From an uncultured Alphaproteobacteria bacterium (GTDB taxonomy: Bacteria; Pseudomonadota; Alphaproteobacteria; HIMB59), in NCBI GenBank assembly GCA_902527045.1, contig CABZNL010000001.1, forward strand, positions 62,001 through 126,000: DNA of 64,000 nucleotides, read 5' to 3'. Numbering within the stretch: position 1 is the first letter of the stretch; the number at the start of each line of letters is the position of its first letter. The notes under the pieces are model-generated. The model was not told the origin of the DNA and ran no database searches. It saw nothing but the letters and a program-made list of their open reading frames with translations. This document shows positions 47,156 through 54,947 of this stretch, piece after piece. The translations under genes were made by a program, and so were the position numbers.

Positions 47156-47644
47156 ATGAAAAAAAAAGCTGAAGAGTACCTATATAATGAGGCACTAAAA
47201 TATTTGGGTAAATATCCAGCTACTAAAAAAAAAATTTCTGAAATACTAGAAAAAAAACTCAGAATTAAAAAAACTTATCAAAAGGTTATTTTCCCAGAAA
47301 ATATATCTAAACAAGAACTAATTGAAAATATCATACAAAAATTAGATGAATTGAAGATTATAAATGAGAGACACTTTATTGAAACAGTATTTCATTATTA
47401 TGAGCAATCCTTATTTTCTATCAAAAAAATAAAAAATAAACTCTATCAAAAAGGATTCGAACAAAGCTTAATTGATGAATATGTCTCAAAGAAAGTCTCT
47501 GAAAATCCAGATTTAGAATTAGATATTTTAAAAAGATTTATAATAAGAAAAAAGCTTTCAAGGCTAGAAACTGATGAATTAAAAAAAAAGCTTTATCAAC
47601 AGAGCTTCTCAGAAAATTCAATATATAAAGTAATTAGAGATTAG
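47156..47644 (+). CDS. recX: RecX-like regulatory protein
   Basis: This 162-residue, lysine-rich protein looks like RecX, which binds RecA filaments and limits recombination. It shows the three-helix repeats of the family: YLYNEALKYLGKYPATKKKISEIL at the N-terminus, LDELKIINERHFIETVFHYY in the middle, and SIKKIKNKLYQKGFEQSLIDEYV behind it. recA is not adjacent. The stop codon touches that of rpmF on the other strand. Sequence conservation in RecX is low, hence the moderate confidence. Confidence 0.75.
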   Translation: MKKKAEEYLYNEALKYLGKYPATKKKISEILEKKLRIKKTYQKVIFPENISKQELIENIIQKLDELKIINERHFIETVFHYYEQSLFSIKKIKNKLYQKGFEQSLIDEYVSKKVSENPDLELDILKRFIIRKKLSRLETDELKKKLYQQSFSENSIYKVIRD

Positions 47645-47905
47645 CTATTTGGAAGCTGGTGCTTCAATAGTTTTTGTGGTTTCTTCTGTGTTGACTGGTG
47701 CTTGTCCCTCAGCATCTTTTTCTTTTTTGGTTTTTTTAATAATAATTTGTTTTCCTCTGTACATGCCCGTACTGAGATCAATATGATGGGGTCTTCTCAA
47801 TTCACCTGATTTTTTGTCTTCTGCAAAAAGCTGTGTGCCCGCTCTATGATGAGAGCGTCTCATATTCCTTTTTGAGGGTGTGGTTTTTCTTTTTGGAACT
47901 GCCAT
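47645..47905 (-). CDS. rpmF: Ribosomal protein L32 with acidic C-terminal tail
   Basis: The N-terminal [19 protein letters not shown] is the L32 signature. The frame is open to 47968, but the ATG at 47905 (MAVPKRK) is the proper start and gives 86 residues. After the core (about 1-60, with [21 protein letters not shown]) come about 25 residues of low-complexity, Glu- and Thr-rich tail ending APASK. It is divergent from the TIGR02300-type gene. Confidence 0.95.
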   Translation of the reverse strand: MAVPKRKTTPSKRNMRRSHHRAGTQLFAEDKKSGELRRPHHIDLSTGMYRGKQIIIKKTKKEKDAEGQAPVNTEETTKTIEAPASK

Positions 47906-47969
47906 AATAGAGCGATAACATATTAAAAATTTGTATAAATTACAATAATAATGTATAAATCTGCCCACA

Positions 47970-48293
47970 ATGCAACAAGAGCAAATTGATTTAGGTCACA
48001 AAAGAACATGTCCTCACTGCGGTGCAAAGTATTACGACTTTTACCAAGAAGAACTGGATTGTCCGCAATGTGGTAAATCAATAGAAGCAATAAATATTAC
48101 AAAGCCAAAAAGAGGAAGAAAAGCAGGTATCGCTGTTGCTGCACCTTCAAAAACAGCTAAAGAAAATGATGAATTAAAAGATCTAATAGAAGAGTCAGAA
48201 GAAACCGAAACCCAGACTGAAGAAACTGAAAACTTAGCAGAGGACATCAGTATTGATATTCCAACTGATAAAACAGACGAAGAAACTAATTAA
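47970..48293 (+). CDS. TIGR02300-family (FYDLN acid) zinc-ribbon protein
   Basis: This 107-residue protein begins with a zinc ribbon, [25 protein letters not shown] (residues 12-36; two CxxC pairs). Then comes a basic linker ([10 protein letters not shown]) and an acidic tail rich in Glu, Thr and Asp. This layout is that of the alphaproteobacterial TIGR02300 / FYDLN-acid family, whose function is unknown. The FYDLN motif reads KYYDFYQ here. It overlaps nothing and ends one base before the carD stop. Confidence 0.85.
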   Translation: MQQEQIDLGHKRTCPHCGAKYYDFYQEELDCPQCGKSIEAINITKPKRGRKAGIAVAAPSKTAKENDELKDLIEESEETETQTEETENLAEDISIDIPTDKTDEETN

Positions 48294-48294
48294 T

Positions 48295-48999
48295 TTATCT
48301 TTTATTTAAAATTTCTAATATTTTTGTTGATGCTTCCTCGAACTTTAAGCTCGAAGATATAGCAAATTCTCTTGTATATCTCTCAAAAGCTACTTGGAAC
48401 ATCTGACGCTCACTATAAGACTGCTCAGTTTGATCATCTTTTCTAAATAAATCACGAACCACCTCTGAGAGAAGTTTTATGTCGCCAGAATTTATCTTTT
48501 GATCGTATTCTTGAGCCCTTCTGCTCCACATCGCCTTTTTAATTTTAGGTTTTTGCTTTAAAACAGAAAGAGTTCTAGTCATAGAAGGCTTACTAGTAAT
48601 ATTTCTTAAACCAATTAATTTTGCTTTAGCAAAGGGGACTCTAATTGTTAATTTGTCTTGAAAAAACTGAATTACATATAATTGCTCCTCCACTAAATCA
48701 TATTGGAACTTTTCTATAGTAAGAATTCTTCCTACGCCATGTGTAGGGTAAACTATATTCTCTCCTGCTTTAAATTCTTGTGGGACTATTACTTTTTTAA
48801 TCTTCGGAGCTTTTGGAGTAACGATTTTTTTTATTACTTTTTTTCCTACCTTTTTTACTACTTTTTTCTTGGGTATTTTTTTTACAGGTAGTTTTTTTTT
48901 GGCAGGAAACTTTTTTTTGACTTCAACTTTTTTTTTTGTTTTAAACTTTGTAGCTTTTTTGTTTACTTTTTTTTTTGTAGCCTTTTTTTTAACTGGCAT
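48295..48999 (-). CDS. CarD-family transcription regulator with lysine-rich N-terminal tail
   Basis: CarD/CdnL proteins bind the RNA polymerase beta subunit and stabilise promoter opening. The CarD core starts at about residue 75 (QEFKAGENIVYPTHGVGRI) and runs to the end, with VPFAKAKLIGLRNI and a C-terminal helical domain (WSRRAQEYDQKINSGD). Before it lies a tail of about 74 residues with 34 lysines, in repeats such as KKKxPxKK, resembling histone H1 C-terminal tails. The usual alphaproteobacterial protein is about 165-170 residues; this has 234. It overlaps fdxA by one base. Confidence 0.93.
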   Translation of the reverse strand: MPVKKKATKKKVNKKATKFKTKKKVEVKKKFPAKKKLPVKKIPKKKVVKKVGKKVIKKIVTPKAPKIKKVIVPQEFKAGENIVYPTHGVGRILTIEKFQYDLVEEQLYVIQFFQDKLTIRVPFAKAKLIGLRNITSKPSMTRTLSVLKQKPKIKKAMWSRRAQEYDQKINSGDIKLLSEVVRDLFRKDDQTEQSYSERQMFQVAFERYTREFAISSSLKFEEASTKILEILNKR

Positions 49000-49331
49000 T
49001 AATCAGCACCTTTTTCACTAAAATGATTTTCAAATTTATTTTCTACCCCTTCCCACTGTTTTGCATCAGCAGGGGCATCTTTTTTTGTAGTTATATTAGG
49101 CCAAACTTGTGAATATTTTTCATTTACATCTAACCATTTTGTACCATCGTCCAAGTCATCTGGGATAATCGCTTCAGCTGGGCACTCGGGCTCACATACA
49201 CCGCAGTCGATACACTCATCAGGGTTAATGACAAGCATATTTTCACCTTCATAAAAACAATCTACAGGACACACTTCAACACAATCCATGTATTTACATT
49301 TAATACACTTATCATTAACTAGGTAAGTCAT
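48999..49331 (-). CDS. fdxA: 7Fe ferredoxin FdxA
   Basis: This cytoplasmic electron carrier holds one [3Fe-4S] and one [4Fe-4S] cluster. Cysteines lie in [17 protein letters not shown] (residues 9-25) and [12 protein letters not shown] (40-51), a match to the FdxA pattern. It has 110 residues. The order helicase, (small gene), fdxA, carD is the standard alphaproteobacterial cassette. Overlaps on both sides (four and one bases) suggest coupled translation. Confidence 0.95.
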   Translation of the reverse strand: MTYLVNDKCIKCKYMDCVEVCPVDCFYEGENMLVINPDECIDCGVCEPECPAEAIIPDDLDDGTKWLDVNEKYSQVWPNITTKKDAPADAKQWEGVENKFENHFSEKGAD

Positions 49332-49765
49332 AGACTGTCTTTTACTCTATTTCGGATTAATATAAAATCCTTATCTTCAAGACCAAGCAACGTAGATATT
49401 TTTCTAGCGGTAGAAACTTCTAACTGGTCTTCTTTACCATCAACCATTAATACTTGCCAACAAATTAAAATCACATCCATTCTTTGTTCATAACTTAAAG
49501 ATTTTTTAAGCCTGTAAGAAAACTGTGATAAGTCGGTGTTAAAATGTTGTTGATCAGCAAGTTTATTAAATTGCTCTTTGTTGTTTTGAGATGGTATTTT
49601 AAAATAATACTCAACCAACTCAGAGGCCAAATTAATTTCTTGTTCTGTAATTTCATGATCTGCAATAATAATTTCATAAATTAGGTTATATAGATCTGAC
49701 TCAAAGGAATGATCCTCATTTTTATCCTCTTTTTCATTAAAGGATTGGAAAAATTTACTTAGCAT
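49328..49765 (-). CDS. TerB-like tellurite-resistance family protein
   Basis: The 145-residue protein is all-helical and resembles the TerB/DjlA N-terminal domain. Two acidic helix-loop segments, [21 protein letters not shown] (near residue 40) and [21 protein letters not shown] (near 115), are the paired metal-binding-like motifs of this family. It overlaps fdxA by four bases and the helicase by 11. In many alphaproteobacteria an S4-domain RNA-binding gene occupies this place. The role is not known. Confidence 0.72.
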   Translation of the reverse strand: MLSKFFQSFNEKEDKNEDHSFESDLYNLIYEIIIADHEITEQEINLASELVEYYFKIPSQNNKEQFNKLADQQHFNTDLSQFSYRLKKSLSYEQRMDVILICWQVLMVDGKEDQLEVSTARKISTLLGLEDKDFILIRNRVKDSL

Positions 49766-52307
49766 TTATATTTTTTAATTGATCAAAAGGGTTATTAAAT
49801 AATTTTCTTGATGTAGGTTTTTTTACTTTTTTTAAAGGTTTTTTCAATACTTTTTTGTTTTTATTTTGTCTTATCTCCATTGTTTTATTAGTTTTAATTT
49901 TTTTTGAAATAACTAAGTCGTTTTCTGTAATGTCTTGAATATTAAAAGACCTACTTTTTAAAATACTAATTAATTTATCTTTTTTAATTCCTAATAGATT
50001 AGATAAGTCCATCGGAAGAGAAAAAGGACCTCTATTCTCTCTTTTGAAGAGTTGTTTTTCAAATTCATTAAAAATATCGAGTCTAATTAATAAATCATTT
50101 TGGGATATAAAGCCTAAAAAAGTGATTAGGTCTTTATTTAATTTATTTTGAACATTAAGAGTGGCATTCCCGTCTTTAGGAATGTATTCATCAATATTTA
50201 AGCTTTCATTATGATATAAATTCCATAGATGGAACTTTAACTTCATATATTCGGGTCTTATAAGTTCAGAATTGAAAATAACGTTTTTTCCAAGTCTAAA
50301 ATTTAAAGAATGGATTTCTTTTCTTTGCGGTTCATCAATAAGCTTAAATTCGTCTAGTATATTTATTTGATAAAAATTATATTGGTTTTCAATAATCTTA
50401 AAAATGAAACTTCTTTCCTCTGGTTTAGAGTTAAATTTCTTTAATTGATCGGACAAATCCAATTTAGACAAGTAGGTCTCTTCAAACCATTTTTGAATTT
50501 TCTCTTCAATTTTCTTAATTTGATCTAGTGACAATAATTGATCGTCTAGGATGGGTTCTAAAATTGGGTGTGTAAGGTCATTGCCTTTTTTAAATATTGC
50601 AACTTTTGCATCTCCCCATTGAAGGTATAAATTCTGGAAATTTCCTTTCTTATCAACTTTTGAATTGATTGATAAACTTTCGTTAGGGGCAGTAATAAAA
50701 GTATCGACGTTAAAAGACATATATGGAAAAATTTGTTCTTTAATAATTACTTGGTAGTTGTTACTTAAAATATCTTTAAACTTTTCATCAAAAAAGATTT
50801 TAAAACCTCTTATAACTCCTATTATTTCTTCTTTTATCTTAACATATCTATTATCAGTTAAAGAAATATTTTTTTTACTAATATTTAAATTTTGAATCAT
50901 CTCACTTTTGTTTTTATCAACAAATTTTTGCATTAAATTTAAATGTATCTCTTCAGATAGTTTGTTTTCAATAGTTTTAATGGTTTCAACCCAAATAGAG
51001 TTACTTATCCAATGTTTCTGGTTAGTGATGTATAACCAAGTTCTAGTCTCATTTAAATTATATATAAGGTCATCGATACTCCCATTGTAATTTTGTAAAT
51101 ATGAAGTTTGATGCTCTAGAAAGCTATCACTTAAAGTCCATTTATTTTTTATGAGCTCTTTAAATATCTTTGTTAACAGCTCAATATGCTTTTCATCAGA
51201 AATATTTTGATAATCTGGTATACGACATATATTCCATAATTGTTTAAGTGTTTCTGGATTGTCAAATTTAAAACTTGTCTTGTTGTCTTTTAAAAATCTC
51301 AATAGAAATTTTTGGTCTTCTGCATCTTTTTTTAAAATTAATCGATGATTATCAGATTTTTTTTTTAAAGAATTTACTAATTCATATTCTGACTTGAATG
51401 ATAAAAGATGGTTTCTCCAAAATATTTTTTTTATAGCTTCAAATTTATGAGATTGAATATTTTCTATAGATTCTAGACTTGTAAACTTAGCTCCAAGCGT
51501 AGAACCAAAATATCCTGTTTTAGTATAGCGACCTGCTCTTCCAGCTATTTGGCCAATTTCCATATCGTTTAATGGCCTGACATATTTCCCATCAAATTTA
51601 TCAAGACCAGAAAAATACACTTGGTTAATATCTAAGTTTAATCCCATTCCTATAGCGTCAGTGGCTACAATATAATCGACCTCTCCATCCTCATATAATT
51701 TAACTTGAGAGTTTCTAGTTTTAGGACTAAGCGCACCAGCGACTAGTGCCACACCTCCTTTTAAACTTCTTATCTGTTCAGCAATTTCATAAAGGCCAAT
51801 TAAATTAAAAGCGATAATTGCTGAACGAGGTTTAATGTTTTGAATCTTCTTGTGGCCAATAAATTTTAACTCGGAAAATCTATTTTTGAAAATTATTTTT
51901 GCCTCAGGAATTAATTCTCGAATAATTTCTTCCATAGTAATAGAGCCCAAGAAAATAGTTTTTTGCTCACCGCGAGAATATAAAAGTCTTTGGGTAAAAA
52001 TATGTCCTCTTTCATAATCAGATGCTAATTGGATCTCATCTACGCAAACAAATTCAAAAAAATCATCTGGCATTGATTCGACAGTGCAAAAAAAATATTT
52101 AGCTTCTGAGGGAATTATTTTTTCTTCTCCAGTTATTAATGCAATTTGATTTATAGGATAAAGTTTGCATGCTTTATCATAATTTTCTCTTGCCAAAAGC
52201 CTTAAAGGGAAACCAAAAACACCGTTTTTAAAGGAAAACATTTGTTCAAATGCATAAAAAGTTTTACCTGTATTTGTTGGACCTAAAATTATTTCAATTT
52301 GATTCAT
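49755..52307 (-). CDS. SUV3/Mgr-like DExH RNA helicase
   Basis: This 850-residue helicase has Walker A in LGPTNTGKTFYAFEQMF (residues 8-24), a DEIQ box in FVCVDEIQLASDYERGH near 92, and C-terminal motifs ATDAIGMGLNLDI and QIAGRAGR. It resembles mitochondrial SUV3 and its alphaproteobacterial relatives, which unwind RNA for degradation. The region after 350 is poorly conserved, and the C-terminus ends in a lysine-rich tail. It heads the cassette helicase-TerB-fdxA-carD. The RNA target is not shown by sequence. Confidence 0.88.
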   Translation of the reverse strand: MNQIEIILGPTNTGKTFYAFEQMFSFKNGVFGFPLRLLARENYDKACKLYPINQIALITGEEKIIPSEAKYFFCTVESMPDDFFEFVCVDEIQLASDYERGHIFTQRLLYSRGEQKTIFLGSITMEEIIRELIPEAKIIFKNRFSELKFIGHKKIQNIKPRSAIIAFNLIGLYEIAEQIRSLKGGVALVAGALSPKTRNSQVKLYEDGEVDYIVATDAIGMGLNLDINQVYFSGLDKFDGKYVRPLNDMEIGQIAGRAGRYTKTGYFGSTLGAKFTSLESIENIQSHKFEAIKKIFWRNHLLSFKSEYELVNSLKKKSDNHRLILKKDAEDQKFLLRFLKDNKTSFKFDNPETLKQLWNICRIPDYQNISDEKHIELLTKIFKELIKNKWTLSDSFLEHQTSYLQNYNGSIDDLIYNLNETRTWLYITNQKHWISNSIWVETIKTIENKLSEEIHLNLMQKFVDKNKSEMIQNLNISKKNISLTDNRYVKIKEEIIGVIRGFKIFFDEKFKDILSNNYQVIIKEQIFPYMSFNVDTFITAPNESLSINSKVDKKGNFQNLYLQWGDAKVAIFKKGNDLTHPILEPILDDQLLSLDQIKKIEEKIQKWFEETYLSKLDLSDQLKKFNSKPEERSFIFKIIENQYNFYQINILDEFKLIDEPQRKEIHSLNFRLGKNVIFNSELIRPEYMKLKFHLWNLYHNESLNIDEYIPKDGNATLNVQNKLNKDLITFLGFISQNDLLIRLDIFNEFEKQLFKRENRGPFSLPMDLSNLLGIKKDKLISILKSRSFNIQDITENDLVISKKIKTNKTMEIRQNKNKKVLKKPLKKVKKPTSRKLFNNPFDQLKNINAK

Positions 52308-52380
52308 TTAATGAAAAGAAGTTACCACAAATAAAATGTTGACTTAATTAAATACTTTTTTAAAGTTTTTTTATAGAAAT

Positions 52381-52419
52381 GAATATTTTTAAATATTCGT
52401 TTTATACTTACTAGTAAGT
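52381..52419. promoter_or_regulatory. Two palindromes in the promoter of the H1-like gene
   Basis: GAATATTT-TT-AAATATTC (52381-52398) and the perfect 14-bp ACTTACTAGTAAGT (52406-52419) lie eight bases apart, just upstream of a strong AAGGAGG ribosome binding site. A TATACT at 52403-52408 could be the -10. They may be operators or DNA-bend sites, possibly for autoregulation by the H1-like protein. Confidence 0.45.
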
Positions 52420-52440
52420 GTAAAAAGTAAGGAGGCTATA

Positions 52441-52797
52441 ATGGCTGTAAAAAAGAAAAAAGCTGCCAAGAAAAAAGCAGCGCCTAAGAAAAGAAAAGCT
52501 GCAAAAAAGGTAGCGCCTAAAAAGAAGAAGGCTGCAAAAAAGAAAGCGGCTCCTAAAAGAAAGGCTGCCAAGAAAAAAGCAGCACCTAAGAAGAAAAAAG
52601 CCACTAAGAAAAAAGCTGTGAAAAGGAAAGCTGCAAAAAATAAAGCAGCCCCTAAGAAAAGGAAAGCTGCAAAAAAGAAAGCAGCTCCAAAGAAGAAAAA
52701 GGCAGCTCCTAAAAAGAAAAAAGCTGCAAAAAAGAAGGCAGCCCCTAAGAAAAGGAAAGCTGCAAAAAAGAAAAAAGCTTCAAGAAAAAGAAGATAA
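52441..52797 (+). CDS. Histone H1-like lysine/alanine-rich DNA-binding protein
   Basis: The 118 residues consist almost only of Lys, Ala, Pro and Arg in repeats such as KKAAPKKRKAAKK, with a basic RKRR end. Such proteins resemble the C-terminal tails of eukaryotic H1 and bacterial H1-like proteins (Hc1, HctB, AlgP) and bind DNA or RNA without sequence specificity. AAGGAGG precedes the ATG and a strong terminator follows, so the gene is a single unit and probably well expressed. Internal DNA repeats make its length likely to vary between strains. The hydrophobic frame on the other strand is a shadow. Confidence 0.85.
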   Translation: MAVKKKKAAKKKAAPKKRKAAKKVAPKKKKAAKKKAAPKRKAAKKKAAPKKKKATKKKAVKRKAAKNKAAPKKRKAAKKKAAPKKKKAAPKKKKAAKKKAAPKKRKAAKKKKASRKRR

Positions 52798-52826
52798 TTT
52801 TCAAAGTTTTAAATATTTAAAACATC

Positions 52827-52857
52827 AAAAGCGGGTTATAATCACCCGCTTTTTTTT
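52827..52857 (+). terminator. Rho-independent terminator of the H1-like gene
   Basis: AAAAGCGGGT pairs with ACCCGCTTTT around a seven-base loop and is followed by a T run. The ccmA ATG begins at the last T, so the terminator takes up the whole space upstream of ccmA. Confidence 0.88.
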
Positions 52858-53460
52858 ATGATAGAAGTTAACAACTTATCTTTTGCTCGAGGAAATATTC
52901 TAATATACAAAGATATTAATTTTAAAATATCTCCTGGGGAATTATTGCTGATAAGTGGGGCTAATGGTGTTGGTAAAACAACTCTTTTGTCAAACATAGT
53001 AAATTTTACAGAGCCACTAGAAGGAAATGTTACTTACCATGGCACATCAATTGATAATCATATTGCATCAGAGTGTTTCTTGTATATTGGTGAAAATAAT
53101 TTTGCTTATGACACTTTAACATTAAATCAGAATATTGATTACTGGCTCTCAGTACATAATGTGAACTTTGACAAATCTATAAAAAATAAAAGTGTAAACT
53201 TTTTATTTCAAGAATTGAATCTTAATAAAAAATTTTATCAACTTTCTTTCGGTCAGAAAAAGAAACTTCAACTGTTGCTGCTAATGTTAGTAAATAAACC
53301 AGTTTGGATACTTGATGATCCTTACAGCGGCCTAGATACAAGATCTATTACTAAAATAGACACATTATTTAAAAAAAAGTTAGAAAACAAAGGAATAATT
53401 ATCGTAACAAGTCATCAAAAAATTAATTTGCATAATTATAAAACACTTCAGTTAGCATGA
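52858..53460 (+). CDS. ccmA: Heme exporter ATP-binding protein CcmA
   Basis: CcmA is the ATPase that, with CcmB, releases holo-CcmE from CcmC during cytochrome c maturation. It has Walker A in SGANGVGKTTLLSNI near residue 35, the signature LSFGQKKKLQLLLL near 135 and Walker B in VWILDDPYSGLD near 155. It has 200 residues, typical of CcmA. The ATG directly follows the T run of a terminator and lacks a Shine-Dalgarno sequence, but the N-terminus (IEVNNLSFARG) matches the family. Confidence 0.9.
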   Translation: MIEVNNLSFARGNILIYKDINFKISPGELLLISGANGVGKTTLLSNIVNFTEPLEGNVTYHGTSIDNHIASECFLYIGENNFAYDTLTLNQNIDYWLSVHNVNFDKSIKNKSVNFLFQELNLNKKFYQLSFGQKKKLQLLLLMLVNKPVWILDDPYSGLDTRSITKIDTLFKKKLENKGIIIVTSHQKINLHNYKTLQLA

Positions 53461-54116
53461 TAAAAAATTTTTTTAAGTTAATTGCAAATGAATTTAAATT
53501 GATGCTAAAAGGAAGTGTCTTTAGTTTTGTTTTGTTCTGTTTATTAATTATTGCGTGTTCTATCTTCTCTTTATCTTTGAGAAATGAATCAATGGGCATG
53601 AATGCTCCTTTATCTTTTTTATATGTAATGATTTTTTTCATTTCATTATTTAAAGTTGAAAAAATATATAGTCTAGATTTTGATGAGGCGAAACTTCAGC
53701 AGTATATACTCTCCCCTTTTTCTCTAGAGATAATTGTTTTTGTTAAAAATATGATGATCTATTTAAATTTAATAATTTTTTTCGTAATTTTTTCCCCCCT
53801 CATTTTGATAATATTAAATATAGATTTGTCTTATTTAACACAGATAAATATTCTTTTATCTCTATCGCTTCTAAGTATTATTTTTATTGCTTCCATGACT
53901 GCCTCTATTACTATATCCAAAAATAATAAACTCTCTCTTACAAGTATTTTAACGCTGCCTCTTTTTGTCCCTATCCTAATATTTTCTATGGCAATTACTG
54001 ATGTAATTGATTTTAATACGAATAAAATGTATTTATTTTTTGTTGCTTATTTTTTGTTAAATTTAGCTTTCTCACCTTTACTAACTAGTTTTGCTTTAAA
54101 AAAATTATCAGTCTAA
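53457..54116 (+). CDS. ccmB: Heme exporter permease CcmB
   Basis: CcmB is the membrane partner of CcmA. This 219-residue protein has six likely helices. Typical features are the N-terminal ANEFKLMLKGSVFSFVLF, the loop EKIYSLDFDEAKLQQYILSP and LTSILTLPLFVPILIFS. It overlaps ccmA by four bases and ccmC by one. Conservation is low, but position and topology make the call firm. Confidence 0.88.
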   Translation: MIKNFFKLIANEFKLMLKGSVFSFVLFCLLIIACSIFSLSLRNESMGMNAPLSFLYVMIFFISLFKVEKIYSLDFDEAKLQQYILSPFSLEIIVFVKNMMIYLNLIIFFVIFSPLILIILNIDLSYLTQINILLSLSLLSIIFIASMTASITISKNNKLSLTSILTLPLFVPILIFSMAITDVIDFNTNKMYLFFVAYFLLNLAFSPLLTSFALKKLSV

Positions 54117-54823
54117 TGTTCGCCATAACTCCAAATACTCTCTCAACTTTTATGAACTCCATATCTAAATATATTGTTTTATTATCACTCTTATTAATTG
54201 GTATTGCAGCTTTTTTAATCATTTTTATTGAGAACGACTACTATCAAGGAATTTCTTTTAAAATCATGTTTATCCATGTACCTGCCGCTTGGCTATCTTT
54301 GGCAATATTTTTATCGATGGGAATTACTAGTATCATAGGTCTAATCTTTAAATCTCCTACTGCATTTACAATTGCGAGATCTTTATCGCCTATAGGATTA
54401 ATAATGAGCATTATTGTTTTAGTAACTGGTTCAATATGGGGAAATTTAACCTGGGGGGCATATTGGGTATGGGATGCAAGGTTGACTTCAATGTTAATTT
54501 TAGCTTTTATCTACTTAGGGCACATTCTTCTTTTATACTCTTTTGAACACTTCCAAAAAGCAGATTTTGCTGCATCAATATTAGCAATAATAGGTATGGT
54601 AAATCTACCAATTGTTAAGTTTTCCGTTGATTGGTGGACAACACTTCACCAAGGTAGTAGCGTTTTAAGAATAGGTGGTCCTAGTATGACCAATGATTAT
54701 TTAATTACTTTGCTGGTGAGTTTTTTAGGTATTTTTATGTTAACGATGTATTGGTTTTCTAACATATTTTATATAATTATAGAAAAAAGGAAGATAGAGA
54801 GGTCTAAATTATTAAATGACTAG
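54116..54823 (+). CDS. ccmC: Heme-handling protein CcmC
   Basis: CcmC presents heme to CcmE. It has six helices and the tryptophan-rich WWD domain: WGNLTWGAYWVWDARLTSM near residue 117. Conserved heme-ligand histidines lie in MFIHVPAAWLSL near 58 and WTTLHQGSS near 182. The length of 235 residues is normal. The start overlaps the ccmB stop by one base and the end overlaps ccmD by eight. Confidence 0.95.
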   Translation: MFAITPNTLSTFMNSISKYIVLLSLLLIGIAAFLIIFIENDYYQGISFKIMFIHVPAAWLSLAIFLSMGITSIIGLIFKSPTAFTIARSLSPIGLIMSIIVLVTGSIWGNLTWGAYWVWDARLTSMLILAFIYLGHILLLYSFEHFQKADFAASILAIIGMVNLPIVKFSVDWWTTLHQGSSVLRIGGPSMTNDYLITLLVSFLGIFMLTMYWFSNIFYIIIEKRKIERSKLLND

Positions 54824-54947
54824 TTTAGAGTTTGTCTTAATTTGCTATGTTTTTTTTGGGATCATCTGCGCTGTGACAACGATTATAATTATGCTCTTGA
54901 AGAAAAAAGTCTTTAATAAGATTAGTGCACATAATCAAATTAAATAA
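54816..54947 (+). CDS. ccmD: CcmD-like small membrane protein
   Basis: A 43-residue frame starts at ATG 54816 inside the ccmC end and stops at 54947 inside ccmE. It encodes one membrane helix (LEFVLICYVFFGIICAVTTIIIMLL, about residues 4-28; quoted only to show hydrophobicity) and a basic tail KKKVFNKISAHNQ. CcmD has just this size, topology and place between ccmC and ccmE, and helps release holo-CcmE. Sequence conservation of CcmD is slight, so the call rests on position. Confidence 0.7.
   Translation: MTSLEFVLICYVFFGIICAVTTIIIMLLKKKVFNKISAHNQIK

Noticed and set aside
52389-52604. Hydrophobic minus-strand ORF opposite the H1-like gene
   Set aside because: Its Ala/Phe/Leu repeats are just the reverse reading of Lys/Ala codons (AAA, GCT/GCA); it has no RBS and is a shadow.
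52441-52797. CRISPR array or satellite repeat
   Set aside because: The short repeats are in frame and code for K/A/P-rich protein; there are no spacers of constant size.
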